From the NCBI GenBank assembly GCA_017857235.1, contig JAFMDN010000010.1:1-39516 (forward strand): a stretch of DNA of 39,516 nucleotides. Direction: 5' to 3'. This document shows, piece after piece, positions 24,228-32,695 of the stretch (position 1 is its first letter; the number at the start of each line of letters is the position of its first letter). The DNA is from Methanobacteriota archaeon (lineage in GTDB: Archaea; Thermoplasmatota; Thermoplasmata; Thermoplasmatales; GCA-001856825). The position numbers and the translations under genes were made by a program. The notes below the pieces were generated by a model, which searched no databases, had not been told where the DNA came from, and saw only the letters and a list, made by a program, of their open reading frames with translations.

Positions 24228-25523
24228 TCAATAATATTGAATTTCAACTGACTCTGCATTCCCCTTTATACTATATATAACCACACTAATGAATCCTAGG
24301 GACAGCAATGATAAGTACAAGTAGGATTCCATTATCATATTCGAGATGTCCCCATAAATTGTGATTACTACAGTTGCGAAGAGTAAGATTGTTGAGGCAA
24401 CAATTATTGAAATTCCATATTTGTTCATCTCAATTAACACTTGCTTGAAATAAGAAACATTGGAGATGATATGAACTGTCAAATAGAACAGTGAAACTAG
24501 GCCAGTCACCATGACAAATCCGATGAAACCTTCATTAAATCTAAACGAGATAAATAAAATTAAAAGAGTCATTAATAACGCAAGAAGAATTGCATCTCTG
24601 CTCCCGAATCTTATTAAAATTTTGTCTTTCCCCATTTTATCAATGGCATTTCTCCATGCATTAAGATAGGCTAAACTTAAATTTACTGAGCTCAATAGGG
24701 AAAAGAGGATAACCAAATAGAAAACCATAGATCCAAAATTCATTCCAATAATATTTAAAATAACATATGGATTCGAAGCATAACTGCTAATATTGTTTCC
24801 AAGAAACTTAACAATGGAATACGCTGAAAATACCATTAAAATTCCAGATAAAGCATACGCATTTAAAATTCCCTTTGGTACATTCCTCTTGCCACTATTT
24901 GTATTCTCCGAGATGAACAGTGATGAGCCGAGCCCGGCAAACATCAATAGGGAGAATAACAAAGCAACCCAGAATCCCCATGCATTCATTGGTGCTATTG
25001 TTATTGAAGGGACAGTGGCATTGCCCCTAAGGCACATTAATGAATCCAAAATAAGAATGAATGTAATTTCTAAGAAAGTAAGATATTTGAGATAATTGAT
25101 AGTTAGATCAAATCCCCTGATGATGATAAGAACTGTTATTATCATGATAAAAATAGTTATATATAATGATGTTAAACTATTCAGGACAAAGTTCAGTAAA
25201 GTAAATTGGAACAATGTTATGGAAGGAAAAGCCAAGATCCCGTAAATAAGGTATACAATTGAGGTGAATATGCCAGCTTTTTTACCCAGATATATCCCAG
25301 CTAAAGTATAATATCCTCCATTTGTAGTAATCTGTTTTGAAGCCCTAAATGGCACATAAATATTTAAAATCGTAATTATAAATGCCAGAATTACAGCATA
25401 AATTAGATATCCTCCCACTAAACCTGCAATTACTGAGAATAGACCCACTACATTTAACATTGGACCTACAGCAGCAAGTGATTGTGAAAATGGTTTAAGC
25501 GATTCAGACCAACTCCCATCCAC
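24228..25523 (-). CDS. APC-family amino acid permease
   Basis: A polytopic protein (431 aa, about 12 hydrophobic segments) with the amino-acid/polyamine/organocation pattern: an N-terminal AAVGPMLNVVG stretch and KQITTNGGYYTLAGIYLG around TM2-3. Substrate is probably an amino acid. It uses a GTG start at 25523; TATATTTATATT on the plus strand at 25542-25553 places a TATA box 26 nt upstream, supporting a leaderless GTG mRNA. It lies upstream of the amidase operon on the same strand with a 74-bp gap. Import of amino acids freed from stem peptides by the surface amidase is possible but unproven. Confidence 0.82.
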   Translation of the reverse strand: MDGSWSESLKPFSQSLAAVGPMLNVVGLFSVIAGLVGGYLIYAVILAFIITILNIYVPFRASKQITTNGGYYTLAGIYLGKKAGIFTSIVYLIYGILAFPSITLFQFTLLNFVLNSLTSLYITIFIMIITVLIIIRGFDLTINYLKYLTFLEITFILILDSLMCLRGNATVPSITIAPMNAWGFWVALLFSLLMFAGLGSSLFISENTNSGKRNVPKGILNAYALSGILMVFSAYSIVKFLGNNISSYASNPYVILNIIGMNFGSMVFYLVILFSLLSSVNLSLAYLNAWRNAIDKMGKDKILIRFGSRDAILLALLMTLLILFISFRFNEGFIGFVMVTGLVSLFYLTVHIISNVSYFKQVLIEMNKYGISIIVASTILLFATVVITIYGDISNMIMESYLYLSLLSLGFISVVIYSIKGNAESVEIQYY

Positions 25524-25541
25524 ATTTCTAAATTTTGATCC

Positions 25542-25553
25542 TATATTTATATT
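25542..25553 (-). promoter_or_regulatory. TATA box of the APC permease gene
   Basis: AATATAAATATA on the minus strand is centred about 26 nt before the GTG start, the classic spacing for an archaeal leaderless promoter. It is the main reason for accepting the GTG. Confidence 0.5.
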
Positions 25554-26181
25554 AATTTCAATTCCATTTGTGTGGGCTATAATCTTTCCTTACACTCATA
25601 CTGTAATAATTAAAAATTTGAGACGGGGAACTCTCGAGCTATTTAAAAGAATATAAAGTCCAGTATAATTCAAATGAGGTTTTGGACGATCAAGTACCAT
25701 ATATTATCAAGTCATAATCCACATTAAGAATAATTTAATATTCTTGTCTTTAAAATTATCGAAAGTTAAATCAATTTAGCTCCTAGCTAGAATTGCCCCT
25801 ATATTGACTAGTTTTTCTAACAAGGAAAGAATTCAACAACCTCATTTTTATTAGTTTTTAATGATTTAAATTTATTGAATAATTTTATGTAAATATGATT
25901 CCTAATAATCGTAACTTTATCGATTTATTTTTCTTTTCTCATGAATGGTAATTTCCCTGGTTATATTTGTTTCTATAAATTCAAAACCAGGAATTATATA
26001 ATTGCAACTTCTGTCTTTATTTCTATAATCATCGATGAAATTCTGAATTACAGCTGCTTAATAATTATTTTAATAACGATTAATGAATTGAAAAAAAGTC
26101 GTTGCATTGAACTATATTGTACGATAATATATTCCTGAACTTTAGTTCTCATATTATCTTGCTACAAAAAAGCAAAAAACA
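25554..26181. other. AT-rich stretch without a convincing gene
   Basis: More than 600 bp lie between the APC permease and the CAT tRNA. The only sizeable ORF (25941-26138, 65 codons) is Ile/Tyr-rich, has no ribosome-binding site and matches nothing recognised. A small inverted repeat, AAGAATA and TATTCTT around 25726-25745, is present but has no T-tract. No RNA gene or repeat array was seen. This is the largest gap in the window and could hold a decayed gene or a small RNA. Confidence 0.5.
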
Positions 26182-26255
26182 TGGGGCCGGTCGGGTTCGA
26201 ACCGACGACCACCTGGTTATGAGCCAGGCGCTCTACCAGGCTGAGCTACGGCCCC
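26182..26255 (-). tRNA. tRNA with CAT anticodon (Met elongator or Ile2)
   Basis: On the minus strand a complete cloverleaf forms. Acceptor GGGGCCG pairs with CGGCCCC, with A as discriminator. The D arm is GCTC/GAGC, the anticodon stem CCTGG/CCAGG encloses CTCATAA, and the T arm is GTCGG-TTCGAAC-CCGAC. Length is 74 nt with no intron and no encoded CCA. CAT anticodons are shared by elongator Met, initiator Met and tRNA-Ile2 (lysidine/agmatidine-modified). It lacks the usual archaeal initiator acceptor sequence. Elongator Met is the default, but Ile2 cannot be ruled out by eye. Confidence 0.93.
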
Positions 26256-26280
26256 CCAACCGCTATGGTTAATTCCATTA

Positions 26281-26955
26281 TTAATTTTTTGATTTCCCAT
26301 TAATCTTGTGGTTATAAGCTTCCAAGACGTAATCTATGAATTGATCCTCGGGGTATGCTCCTACAAATTGTACATCATCGTTTACCACGATGTGGGGGAC
26401 CGAAGAAACACCCCATTGATCAGCCCATTCTGGAAACTCTATTGACTCAACCATATCACCTGTTATATTGCTATTTGCTATGGCAAATTTATGTGCTACG
26501 CCAACGGCCCTTGGGCAATATGGGCAGGTTGGAGTGACAAAAACCCTGATGGTTATTGGCTCATCGATTTGCATGAGTTTCTGTTTTACCTCATCATCTA
26601 GTTCTGGATCCTTTCTTGATACTCTCCTGATATCCTCTACCAGGGAGGAGAATTCATAACCCATGGGTATTCCTATGTACTTTATCCTTGGATTTGCATT
26701 TTCATCATTTGTAGTTACGACTGTCACTGGAGCCTTATCAATTCCCCACTTCTTAGAAAGTTCATCCCCAACTTTATGTATTTCAACCTTTATCAGGTCG
26801 CTTAGTTCACTTAACTCTTGAGCAATCTGAACTGTTTGGGTGCAATATTGGCAATCTTCATCCGATGTGAAAATTACTAGCTTAACTTCATTCTTTAAAT
26901 TTTTCTCGAACTCATCCTTTAGGAATTTTCTATCCTTTTCTTTGAGTAATGGCAT
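26281..26955 (-). CDS. Protein disulfide oxidoreductase (tandem thioredoxin fold)
   Basis: A two-domain glutaredoxin/thioredoxin-like protein (224 aa) of the PDO type known from thermophilic archaea, which makes, breaks or shuffles protein disulfides in the cytoplasm. Active sites are C35-Q-Y-C38 in the first domain and C144-P-Y-C147 in the second, each followed by the cis-Pro region (KAPVTVV, SSVPHIVV). Having both CxxC pairs intact fits full PDO function. A GGTGA-type Shine-Dalgarno precedes the ATG at close range. It lies beside the tRNA and is not linked to the catabolic island. Confidence 0.9.
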   Translation of the reverse strand: MPLLKEKDRKFLKDEFEKNLKNEVKLVIFTSDEDCQYCTQTVQIAQELSELSDLIKVEIHKVGDELSKKWGIDKAPVTVVTTNDENANPRIKYIGIPMGYEFSSLVEDIRRVSRKDPELDDEVKQKLMQIDEPITIRVFVTPTCPYCPRAVGVAHKFAIANSNITGDMVESIEFPEWADQWGVSSVPHIVVNDDVQFVGAYPEDQFIDYVLEAYNHKINGKSKN

Positions 26956-27055
26956 ATTTTCACCACAAGGTTATTAAAATATACTTAATAATACTATCGG
27001 TAAGAATAAAACTAATTGAGTGTCATTTTTATAAAACTATTTGTGATATTATGTC

Positions 27056-27670
27056 ATGAAATATATTATTTTTGACGTCGATGGAACCTTGCTGAATTCA
27101 GATGCATCTATCGTAAGGTGTCTTAAAGAATCTTCCAGAAAATATGGTTATGAGATTTCACACATTAGAGAAAACATAGGTGTAAAAAAGCTTGAAGACA
27201 TATTAAGGCTGAATAAAATAGATGAAAAACTGATACCTTTAATCATAGATGATTACAAGAGATGTTATGAAGAAACTTTTCACATTGATACTACTCCAGT
27301 TGATGGAAGTTATGAGGTATTAAAAGATTTGCATGAAAATTCTTTGGGGATTGTTACATTTAAATATTACAAATTAACAAAAATCCTTCTGGATAGATTT
27401 TTCCCTGGTATAAATTTCAATTATATTTATTGCGGGGATTTCCCTTTCAAAATGACAGATAAATCTGAGGCACTGAGTATTATCGCTGAAAATTCAGGTA
27501 ATCCTGAGATAGTTTATTATGTTGGGGATAGAAAAGAAGATATGGATGCCGCTGCAAGGGCCGGTGTAAAGAGAATATGGGCCTCTTTTGGCCTGGGGTC
27601 TCTAGATGAAGGAATTACCTACGATTATAAAATAAATAATTTCAGGGAACTTCTGGATATATTAAGATGA
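27056..27670 (+). CDS. HAD-superfamily phosphatase (phosphoglycolate phosphatase-like)
   Basis: A HAD hydrolase with motif I DVDGT (nucleophile D7, acid D9), a helical cap (about 15-85), motif II in the IVTFK region, and motif IV GDRKEDMDAA. This layout is that of Gph/PGP-like small phosphatases (204 aa). The substrate is unknown. A TATA-like TTTATAAAA lies about 24 nt before the ATG, fitting a leaderless transcript. Its end overlaps the convergent hypothetical gene by 9 bp. Confidence 0.82.
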   Translation: MKYIIFDVDGTLLNSDASIVRCLKESSRKYGYEISHIRENIGVKKLEDILRLNKIDEKLIPLIIDDYKRCYEETFHIDTTPVDGSYEVLKDLHENSLGIVTFKYYKLTKILLDRFFPGINFNYIYCGDFPFKMTDKSEALSIIAENSGNPEIVYYVGDRKEDMDAAARAGVKRIWASFGLGSLDEGITYDYKINNFRELLDILR

Positions 27671-27979
27671 AATTATCTTGAATCCGTTCTCCTCGATTAT
27701 TTTCCTCAGTTCCTTAGCCTTGCTGCTATCAGCCAATTCTGTAGTTTCTATTTCTGCTGTTTTGTCCACAAAAGATAAAAGGACATATCCTACCGTTTTG
27801 TCGTTTTCAGTAATCGGGTCATTCCTTGCGAATTTTGAAATCATTTCTTCCATCATCCATTTATCTTCAGGATCTATCTGAATCATTTCTTCTACCGCAT
27901 CAACAATTCTATCCTCAAGGACACAAATATTGGATCTATCCCTTGGATTGAATGATAGCATAAGAACGTAGCATTTCAT
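27662..27979 (-). CDS. Conserved-looking hypothetical protein paired with a TusA-like gene
   Basis: A 105-aa soluble protein of mixed alpha/beta composition, acidic, with no recognised domain. It begins directly at the stop codon of the TusA-like gene (adjacent bases), so the two are almost certainly co-translated and may work together. One Cys near the N-terminus (C3) and one in the NICVLED segment are present, but there is no CxxC. Function is not assigned; the tight pairing and reading-frame quality support a real gene. Confidence 0.6.
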   Translation of the reverse strand: MKCYVLMLSFNPRDRSNICVLEDRIVDAVEEMIQIDPEDKWMMEEMISKFARNDPITENDKTVGYVLLSFVDKTAEIETTELADSSKAKELRKIIEENGFKIISS

Positions 27980-28240
27980 TTAAATCTTCCTCAATTTCAG
28001 TAAAATATTGCCATTGTGATGATCCTTCTCATATTCAAAACCATTCTTCCTGGCAAGTTCATCTAACATGGTATCATCGAGGTTCCATTTTGCTTCTGGG
28101 ACTATTATGAGAACCTTTTGATCAGGTTTAAGCTCCCTTCCGGCTAGCCTTATGGCTCCTTTTATGTATAAGGCAGGGTCACCACAGTTCATCTGAGAGA
28201 GGTCTTCTACCCTATCAAAATCTCCATAATTGGTTTTCAT
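27980..28240 (-). CDS. TusA/SirA-like small protein
   Basis: An 86-aa protein whose layout resembles TusA/SirA: an N-terminal strand, a Cys at the start of helix 1 (C19 in MNCGDPALYIKGAI), a KVLIIVPEA strand, a DDTMLDELARKNGFEYE helix, and a final strand. TusA proteins carry sulfur as a persulfide on that Cys for tRNA thiolation, molybdopterin or Fe-S pathways. The canonical CPxP is here CGDP, so the assignment is tentative. It is co-transcribed with the 105-aa hypothetical gene. Confidence 0.5.
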   Translation of the reverse strand: MKTNYGDFDRVEDLSQMNCGDPALYIKGAIRLAGRELKPDQKVLIIVPEAKWNLDDTMLDELARKNGFEYEKDHHNGNILLKLRKI

Positions 28241-28278
28241 GAGTCAAAATAGGATAATAATAGAATTATTTTTTGTTT

Positions 28279-29157
28279 TTATAAGAGGTACTCTCCAATT
28301 TCAGCCATTAAGCTTCTTTTCTCCTCTTCCCTCAATTTTCTTAATGGGAATATGGGCGATGTATCTTTCTTGTAAATCCTTTCCGCAAAGATTGCCATAT
28401 ACGCTTGTGGGAATGGATACTTTGAAAGGGCGTTTTTCATCTTGGAAAGTTTTGTCTGTATATTCTTTGCTTCCTCAATATTCCCTTCTTTGAAATATTT
28501 GTAAACCAGCGTAGATAAATTGCTAAAGTTGGAAGTTCCGCATATGCCGCCTTTCGCACCAGCCAATAATGATGGGAGCAAAAGATCGTCCTGCCCCTGG
28601 AGAACGCTAAATTCTTTATCAGTAAGGTAAATGTATTCGCTGAATGATGAAAAATTTCCACTGCTATCCTTTATTCCAATAAGATGGCTGTACTGTGACC
28701 TCAACTTCCTTACTGTATCTGCAGATATGTTATTGTTGGTATTCTGAGGTATATTATATATTACCACAGGTATGTCAATTTTTGATAGTATGTTATCATA
28801 ATAATTGTAAATTGATTCCTGGTCCATTCTATGATAATACGGCGTTACAACAGATACAGCATCTGAGCCGAGTTCCTTGGCGTATTCGGCCATGGTTATA
28901 GTTTCCTCCAGAGAATTCCTCCCCACACCAGCCAAGAAGAACATGTTTTCTTTCTTTTTTTCCATATAATATTCCAAAATCTTTACTTGGAACTCCACTG
29001 AAGTAATGGCAAATGCTCCAGTGGTTCCCATAGGGAAGATACCGTTCACTCCTGCTTCAGATAAAAATTCAATAAGTGAATCCACTGCCTCGTAATCTAG
29101 ATTATCGTTTGATATGGGCGTTAAAGTTGGTGTTATAATTCCTTCTAATTTCGGCAT
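28279..29157 (-). CDS. DapA/NAL-family lyase, probably 2-keto-3-deoxygluconate aldolase
   Basis: A class I aldolase of the dihydrodipicolinate-synthase superfamily (292 aa). GTTG is at 44-47, the catalytic Tyr in YNIP is Y134, and the Schiff-base Lys is K163 in GIKDSSG. In Thermoplasmatales the non-phosphorylated Entner-Doudoroff pathway uses a KDG aldolase of this family (KDG to pyruvate plus glyceraldehyde), which is the preferred call. Dihydrodipicolinate synthase or N-acetylneuraminate lyase are alternatives; PYYHR at 106-110 does not decide. A clear TATA-like AATATAAATAAG lies about 27 nt before the ATG (leaderless). Confidence 0.8.
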   Translation of the reverse strand: MPKLEGIITPTLTPISNDNLDYEAVDSLIEFLSEAGVNGIFPMGTTGAFAITSVEFQVKILEYYMEKKKENMFFLAGVGRNSLEETITMAEYAKELGSDAVSVVTPYYHRMDQESIYNYYDNILSKIDIPVVIYNIPQNTNNNISADTVRKLRSQYSHLIGIKDSSGNFSSFSEYIYLTDKEFSVLQGQDDLLLPSLLAGAKGGICGTSNFSNLSTLVYKYFKEGNIEEAKNIQTKLSKMKNALSKYPFPQAYMAIFAERIYKKDTSPIFPLRKLREEEKRSLMAEIGEYLL

Positions 29158-29214
29158 GATCTAAAAATCCCTAACTCTTATTTATATTAAACGTAATTCC
29201 AAGGATTGGGTAAA

Positions 29215-31425
29215 TCATGGAACACCAAAATTATTTTTCATAAATGTTATTCCTTCTCTGTTACCCTTCCTTAAAAAGCTATTCAGGGTTTCAGTCTCTT
29301 CATAATCAAATACAACCCATGTATCATTGGGGACGGTGTAAGCATACACATCCGGTTTTATAATAGATTGAGGTTTGTAAATTACTGTTGCTACAACTAT
29401 TTTTTTCTCTATTTTATCCCTTAATTGATTAAGTACTGCTTCAATGGTTTTTCCGGTATCAGCTATGTCATCAACCAGTAAAATATAACCCTCGTTACCT
29501 CGCAATTCGTATTCAAATTTTCCAATATTTACAGAGGGCATGGGAACGCCATCATCTGTATAATAACTAGCCTTTATGGAATAAACCTGCTTAACAGTAA
29601 GAAAATCGCTTAAAAGTCTTCCTATAACCATACCTCCTCTCTCTATGTAAATTATGGCATCTGGCTTGCCATATTTTTTAATTATCTCCTTTGCCATTTT
29701 CCTGGCGTACTCTTTTAAATCGTGGAATTTCAGAGCCTCGTATCTCCTTCTCTGTTTTTCAAAATTGAAGAATTGTATCCATTCCCTCGCACTTAAAAGT
29801 AGGTTCTCAGTTATTCCGCTTTCCTTCAATCTCTTTGATAAAACAACTGTATTTGGCAATACCAACGATGATTTATTTATCAGGTCCTCGTTTTCAAACA
29901 ATTCTTCCGGGGTTCCATCAAATATCTTAGTACCATTGTTTAAAACCAGGACACGTCTAGTATATTCAGCAACTATTCCCATATCGTGAGTTATTACAAC
30001 CACGGTTACACCGCCATTGTATAGATCCGACAATAGATCCATAATTTCCCTGGCCCTTTGGAAGTCCTGTCCCAATGTTGGTTCATCCACTATTAATATG
30101 GATGGGTTCATTATTATTGAAAGAGCAAGTGCCAACCTTCTTGACTCTCCCCTGCTCAATGTAGCTATCTTGTTACTACTTTTCCCTGCAAGACTCACCC
30201 TTTCTAGAGTGCCTTCAATCAATTTTTTCTCCTCATCTTCCGGTAAGCTCAATTCCCTTATTGCTTCCTTCAAAATGTTCCATACAGTATAATCCTGAGG
30301 TATATTTTCAGGTAATTGAGATGCATATGCAATGAAATCAGGCATTCTTTTAAGTTTTCCTTTATATTTAAACCCATTTTTTATTTGAATCCATCCGCTC
30401 CATCCTTCCAATTCACCTGCCAGTATTCTAGAAAGCGTTGTTTTTCCTGAGCCGTTTGGACCCACAAGGGCAATGAATTCACCCTTCCTTATTTCTAGGC
30501 TTAAACCATCTAAGACCTTGTGTTCACCATCGTATGAAAATGAAAGGTCTGAAACAGTCAATAAAACTTCTCCTTTCACGTTGCTGTCTCTCTCAACTTT
30601 AAAACCCCTTATACCATAGAAATCTGATGGAAGCTTTCCAGTGGATAGGATCTCCCTAATTTCCTTAATTTCTCCCAATTGATTTGTAGATTCGAGTTCA
30701 TGACTGTTGTGAATGGATTTTAATAAACCGTTCTCCAGTATAGCAATTCGATCAGTTACCTCTTTCAGGAAATCCACTTCATGTGATGAAATAACCGCTG
30801 TGATTGATCTCCTGGCCCTGATTCTCTTCAAAAAATTGGAAAACTCAATTCTACCTGCAGGATCTAAACCTGAAGTTGGATCGTCTAACAGTATCACTTC
30901 CTTTCCAGACCATATCATAGATAAAATAACCAAAGCCTTGACTTTCCATAAGGGTAAATCGTAAATTTCTTTATCCAGTGAGTTGTAAAACTCTCTAAAT
31001 TCCCTATTCAAAAAATCCTCAAATTTCTGAGGTTCCATATTCTTATATTTTGATGAAACATATTCAATTAATCTTGTCCCACCTTGAATTTGCGGTTCCT
31101 CACTACCCATGAAACCTATTTTTTCCATTAAATCTTTATTTACCTCTAACCCCGTATCATTTAATCTTGAAAGTATTTCATTTCCTATGTAGATAATCCC
31201 GCTGAAATATTCTCTTTCCTTCCCCTTTGGGATATTGATTTCACTTGGAATTTTACCTGATAATGTCAATAAAAGCGTTGATTTTCCTGAACCGTTAGGC
31301 CCGGTTAGACCAAAAAATTCACCTTCGTTTATCTTTAAATTCACACCCTTTATTATATAATCTTCTTGCCTTGAGGTTAAAGTGGGATACCTCCATTTTA
31401 AGTTTTCAACGTGAATAGATCTCAT
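29215..31425 (-). CDS. ECF-type double ABC ATPase fused to a phosphoribosyltransferase
   Basis: A single 736-aa reading frame. ABC domain 1 (about 1-235) has Walker A GPNGSGKS (42-49), but its signature is degenerate (LPLWKVKA) and the catalytic Glu after Walker B is Asp (LLDDP, D182). ABC domain 2 (about 290-515) is canonical: GPNGSGKT (322-329), LSRGE (423-427), VDEP. Both resemble CbiO/EcfA ATPases. Residues about 560-736 form a type I PRTase like Gpt/xanthine-hypoxanthine enzymes, with PRPP loop LLVDDIADTGKT (649-660). The fusion suggests import of a nucleobase coupled to its phosphoribosylation, but no EcfT or S component lies nearby. TATA-like sequence precedes the ATG. Confidence 0.88.
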   Translation of the reverse strand: MRSIHVENLKWRYPTLTSRQEDYIIKGVNLKINEGEFFGLTGPNGSGKSTLLLTLSGKIPSEINIPKGKEREYFSGIIYIGNEILSRLNDTGLEVNKDLMEKIGFMGSEEPQIQGGTRLIEYVSSKYKNMEPQKFEDFLNREFREFYNSLDKEIYDLPLWKVKALVILSMIWSGKEVILLDDPTSGLDPAGRIEFSNFLKRIRARRSITAVISSHEVDFLKEVTDRIAILENGLLKSIHNSHELESTNQLGEIKEIREILSTGKLPSDFYGIRGFKVERDSNVKGEVLLTVSDLSFSYDGEHKVLDGLSLEIRKGEFIALVGPNGSGKTTLSRILAGELEGWSGWIQIKNGFKYKGKLKRMPDFIAYASQLPENIPQDYTVWNILKEAIRELSLPEDEEKKLIEGTLERVSLAGKSSNKIATLSRGESRRLALALSIIMNPSILIVDEPTLGQDFQRAREIMDLLSDLYNGGVTVVVITHDMGIVAEYTRRVLVLNNGTKIFDGTPEELFENEDLINKSSLVLPNTVVLSKRLKESGITENLLLSAREWIQFFNFEKQRRRYEALKFHDLKEYARKMAKEIIKKYGKPDAIIYIERGGMVIGRLLSDFLTVKQVYSIKASYYTDDGVPMPSVNIGKFEYELRGNEGYILLVDDIADTGKTIEAVLNQLRDKIEKKIVVATVIYKPQSIIKPDVYAYTVPNDTWVVFDYEETETLNSFLRKGNREGITFMKNNFGVP

Positions 31426-31510
31426 AACCTATTCCTTATGTTATGATAATAATTAAGTTTTATAGGCTTTTCAAAAACCTTTATTATACGACTCGCAATA
31501 TGTTTATTCC

Positions 31511-32695
31511 ATGACTCTGGACAGCTTTGCGTTGAAAAATAGAATTATAAAGTCGATCTCGGTGGCAGAGCTATTCAGAGTCATGGGTAGATCGGGCGTA
31601 TGGATATTCCTTCCAGTTTATATGCTTCTGAGATTTAGCAACCCTTATATCTATATAGTATTGGGATTTGTAATTCCATCGTTAATTGAACCTTTTATAA
31701 ACCTGTTTGGCGGAAATCTCATTGACAAATATGGAAGAAGAAGGCTTGCTCTCCTTATACCCTTTTTTAATTTCTTCATCTTCCTATTTCTGTTCTTTGC
31801 GATACGTTATTCACTCAGCATTGCTTTCCTGGAAATACCTTTCATTGCCTTAGGACCCTTGGCAAGTCTTCAAGCCACTGTTGATAACGTAATCATATCG
31901 GATGTAACTCATGAATCTGAAAGGCTGGATTCATTCTCTTACATTAGGATAGCGGCAAACATTGGATTTTCACTGGGTCCTACTTTGGCTGGGCTCAGCA
32001 TTGCAATTAATTACGATTACCTTCCCATTATACCCATGCTGGCTGAAATAATTACCTTCATTATTTATTATATAAATATTAAAGAGACGCTGGCACAGCA
32101 CCTGCAGAATTCTGAAAAACCCTTAATATCATTTCCAAAAGATGATAAAAAGTTTATTTTCACTGCAATTCTTGTATCCCTATCTTTCTTTTCACTTGGT
32201 GCATGGGGTTACATACTTGCACAGTTCTTGTCCAAAGGGTACGGAATTAACTCTTTCCTAGTGGGACTGCTATTTGCAACCAATGGAATTGTGGTTTCAG
32301 TTTTCCAGATACCTACAAATAGAATTTTCAAGGGATTTACAGATGGAGAAAAGATAGCAATTGGGCTTATAATTTATTCAATTACATTCTTTGTCATAGG
32401 ACTAACAAAGAATTATTTCATACTTCTTTTAGATATTGCAGTATTAACCATAGGTGAGAATGTAATCTCACCGTCAACATTGACCTTGATATCTAAAATT
32501 TCACCACCAGATAGAAGGGGGGAGTACTTTGGGGGTTACTCCCTTTTAAACAGCTTATTTTCACCCATAGCACCTTTATTTTATGAATCACTCCTTTTCA
32601 AATTTTTGAACTTTCCATTCCTGCTCTGGAGCATTGTAGCTCTCTTGCCTTTCTTGACCGCTATTCTCTTCATAATCTTCCTCAGAAGGGTTTGA
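31511..32695 (+). CDS. MFS transporter
   Basis: A 394-aa major facilitator with about 12 helices and motif A DKYGRR (72-77). The substrate is unknown; the sequence resembles multidrug-type members. TTATTATAC at about 31480-31490 is centred some 25 nt before the ATG (leaderless). The last 36 codons, coding TM12 and the terminal FLRRV, overlap the 3' end of rqcH on the other strand by 108 bp. Confidence 0.82.
   Translation: MTLDSFALKNRIIKSISVAELFRVMGRSGVWIFLPVYMLLRFSNPYIYIVLGFVIPSLIEPFINLFGGNLIDKYGRRRLALLIPFFNFFIFLFLFFAIRYSLSIAFLEIPFIALGPLASLQATVDNVIISDVTHESERLDSFSYIRIAANIGFSLGPTLAGLSIAINYDYLPIIPMLAEIITFIIYYINIKETLAQHLQNSEKPLISFPKDDKKFIFTAILVSLSFFSLGAWGYILAQFLSKGYGINSFLVGLLFATNGIVVSVFQIPTNRIFKGFTDGEKIAIGLIIYSITFFVIGLTKNYFILLLDIAVLTIGENVISPSTLTLISKISPPDRRGEYFGGYSLLNSLFSPIAPLFYESLLFKFLNFPFLLWSIVALLPFLTAILFIIFLRRV

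Noticed and set aside
25726-25745. Inverted repeat AAGAATA/TATTCTT as a terminator
   Set aside because: Only 7 bp, AT-only apart from one G/C pair, no T-tract and no gene ending beside it; expected by chance in AT-rich DNA.
25941-26138. 65-codon ORF in the gap before the CAT tRNA
   Set aside because: Ile/Tyr-rich composition typical of AT-rich noncoding DNA, no Shine-Dalgarno and no clear TATA box at the right distance; possible but unsupported.
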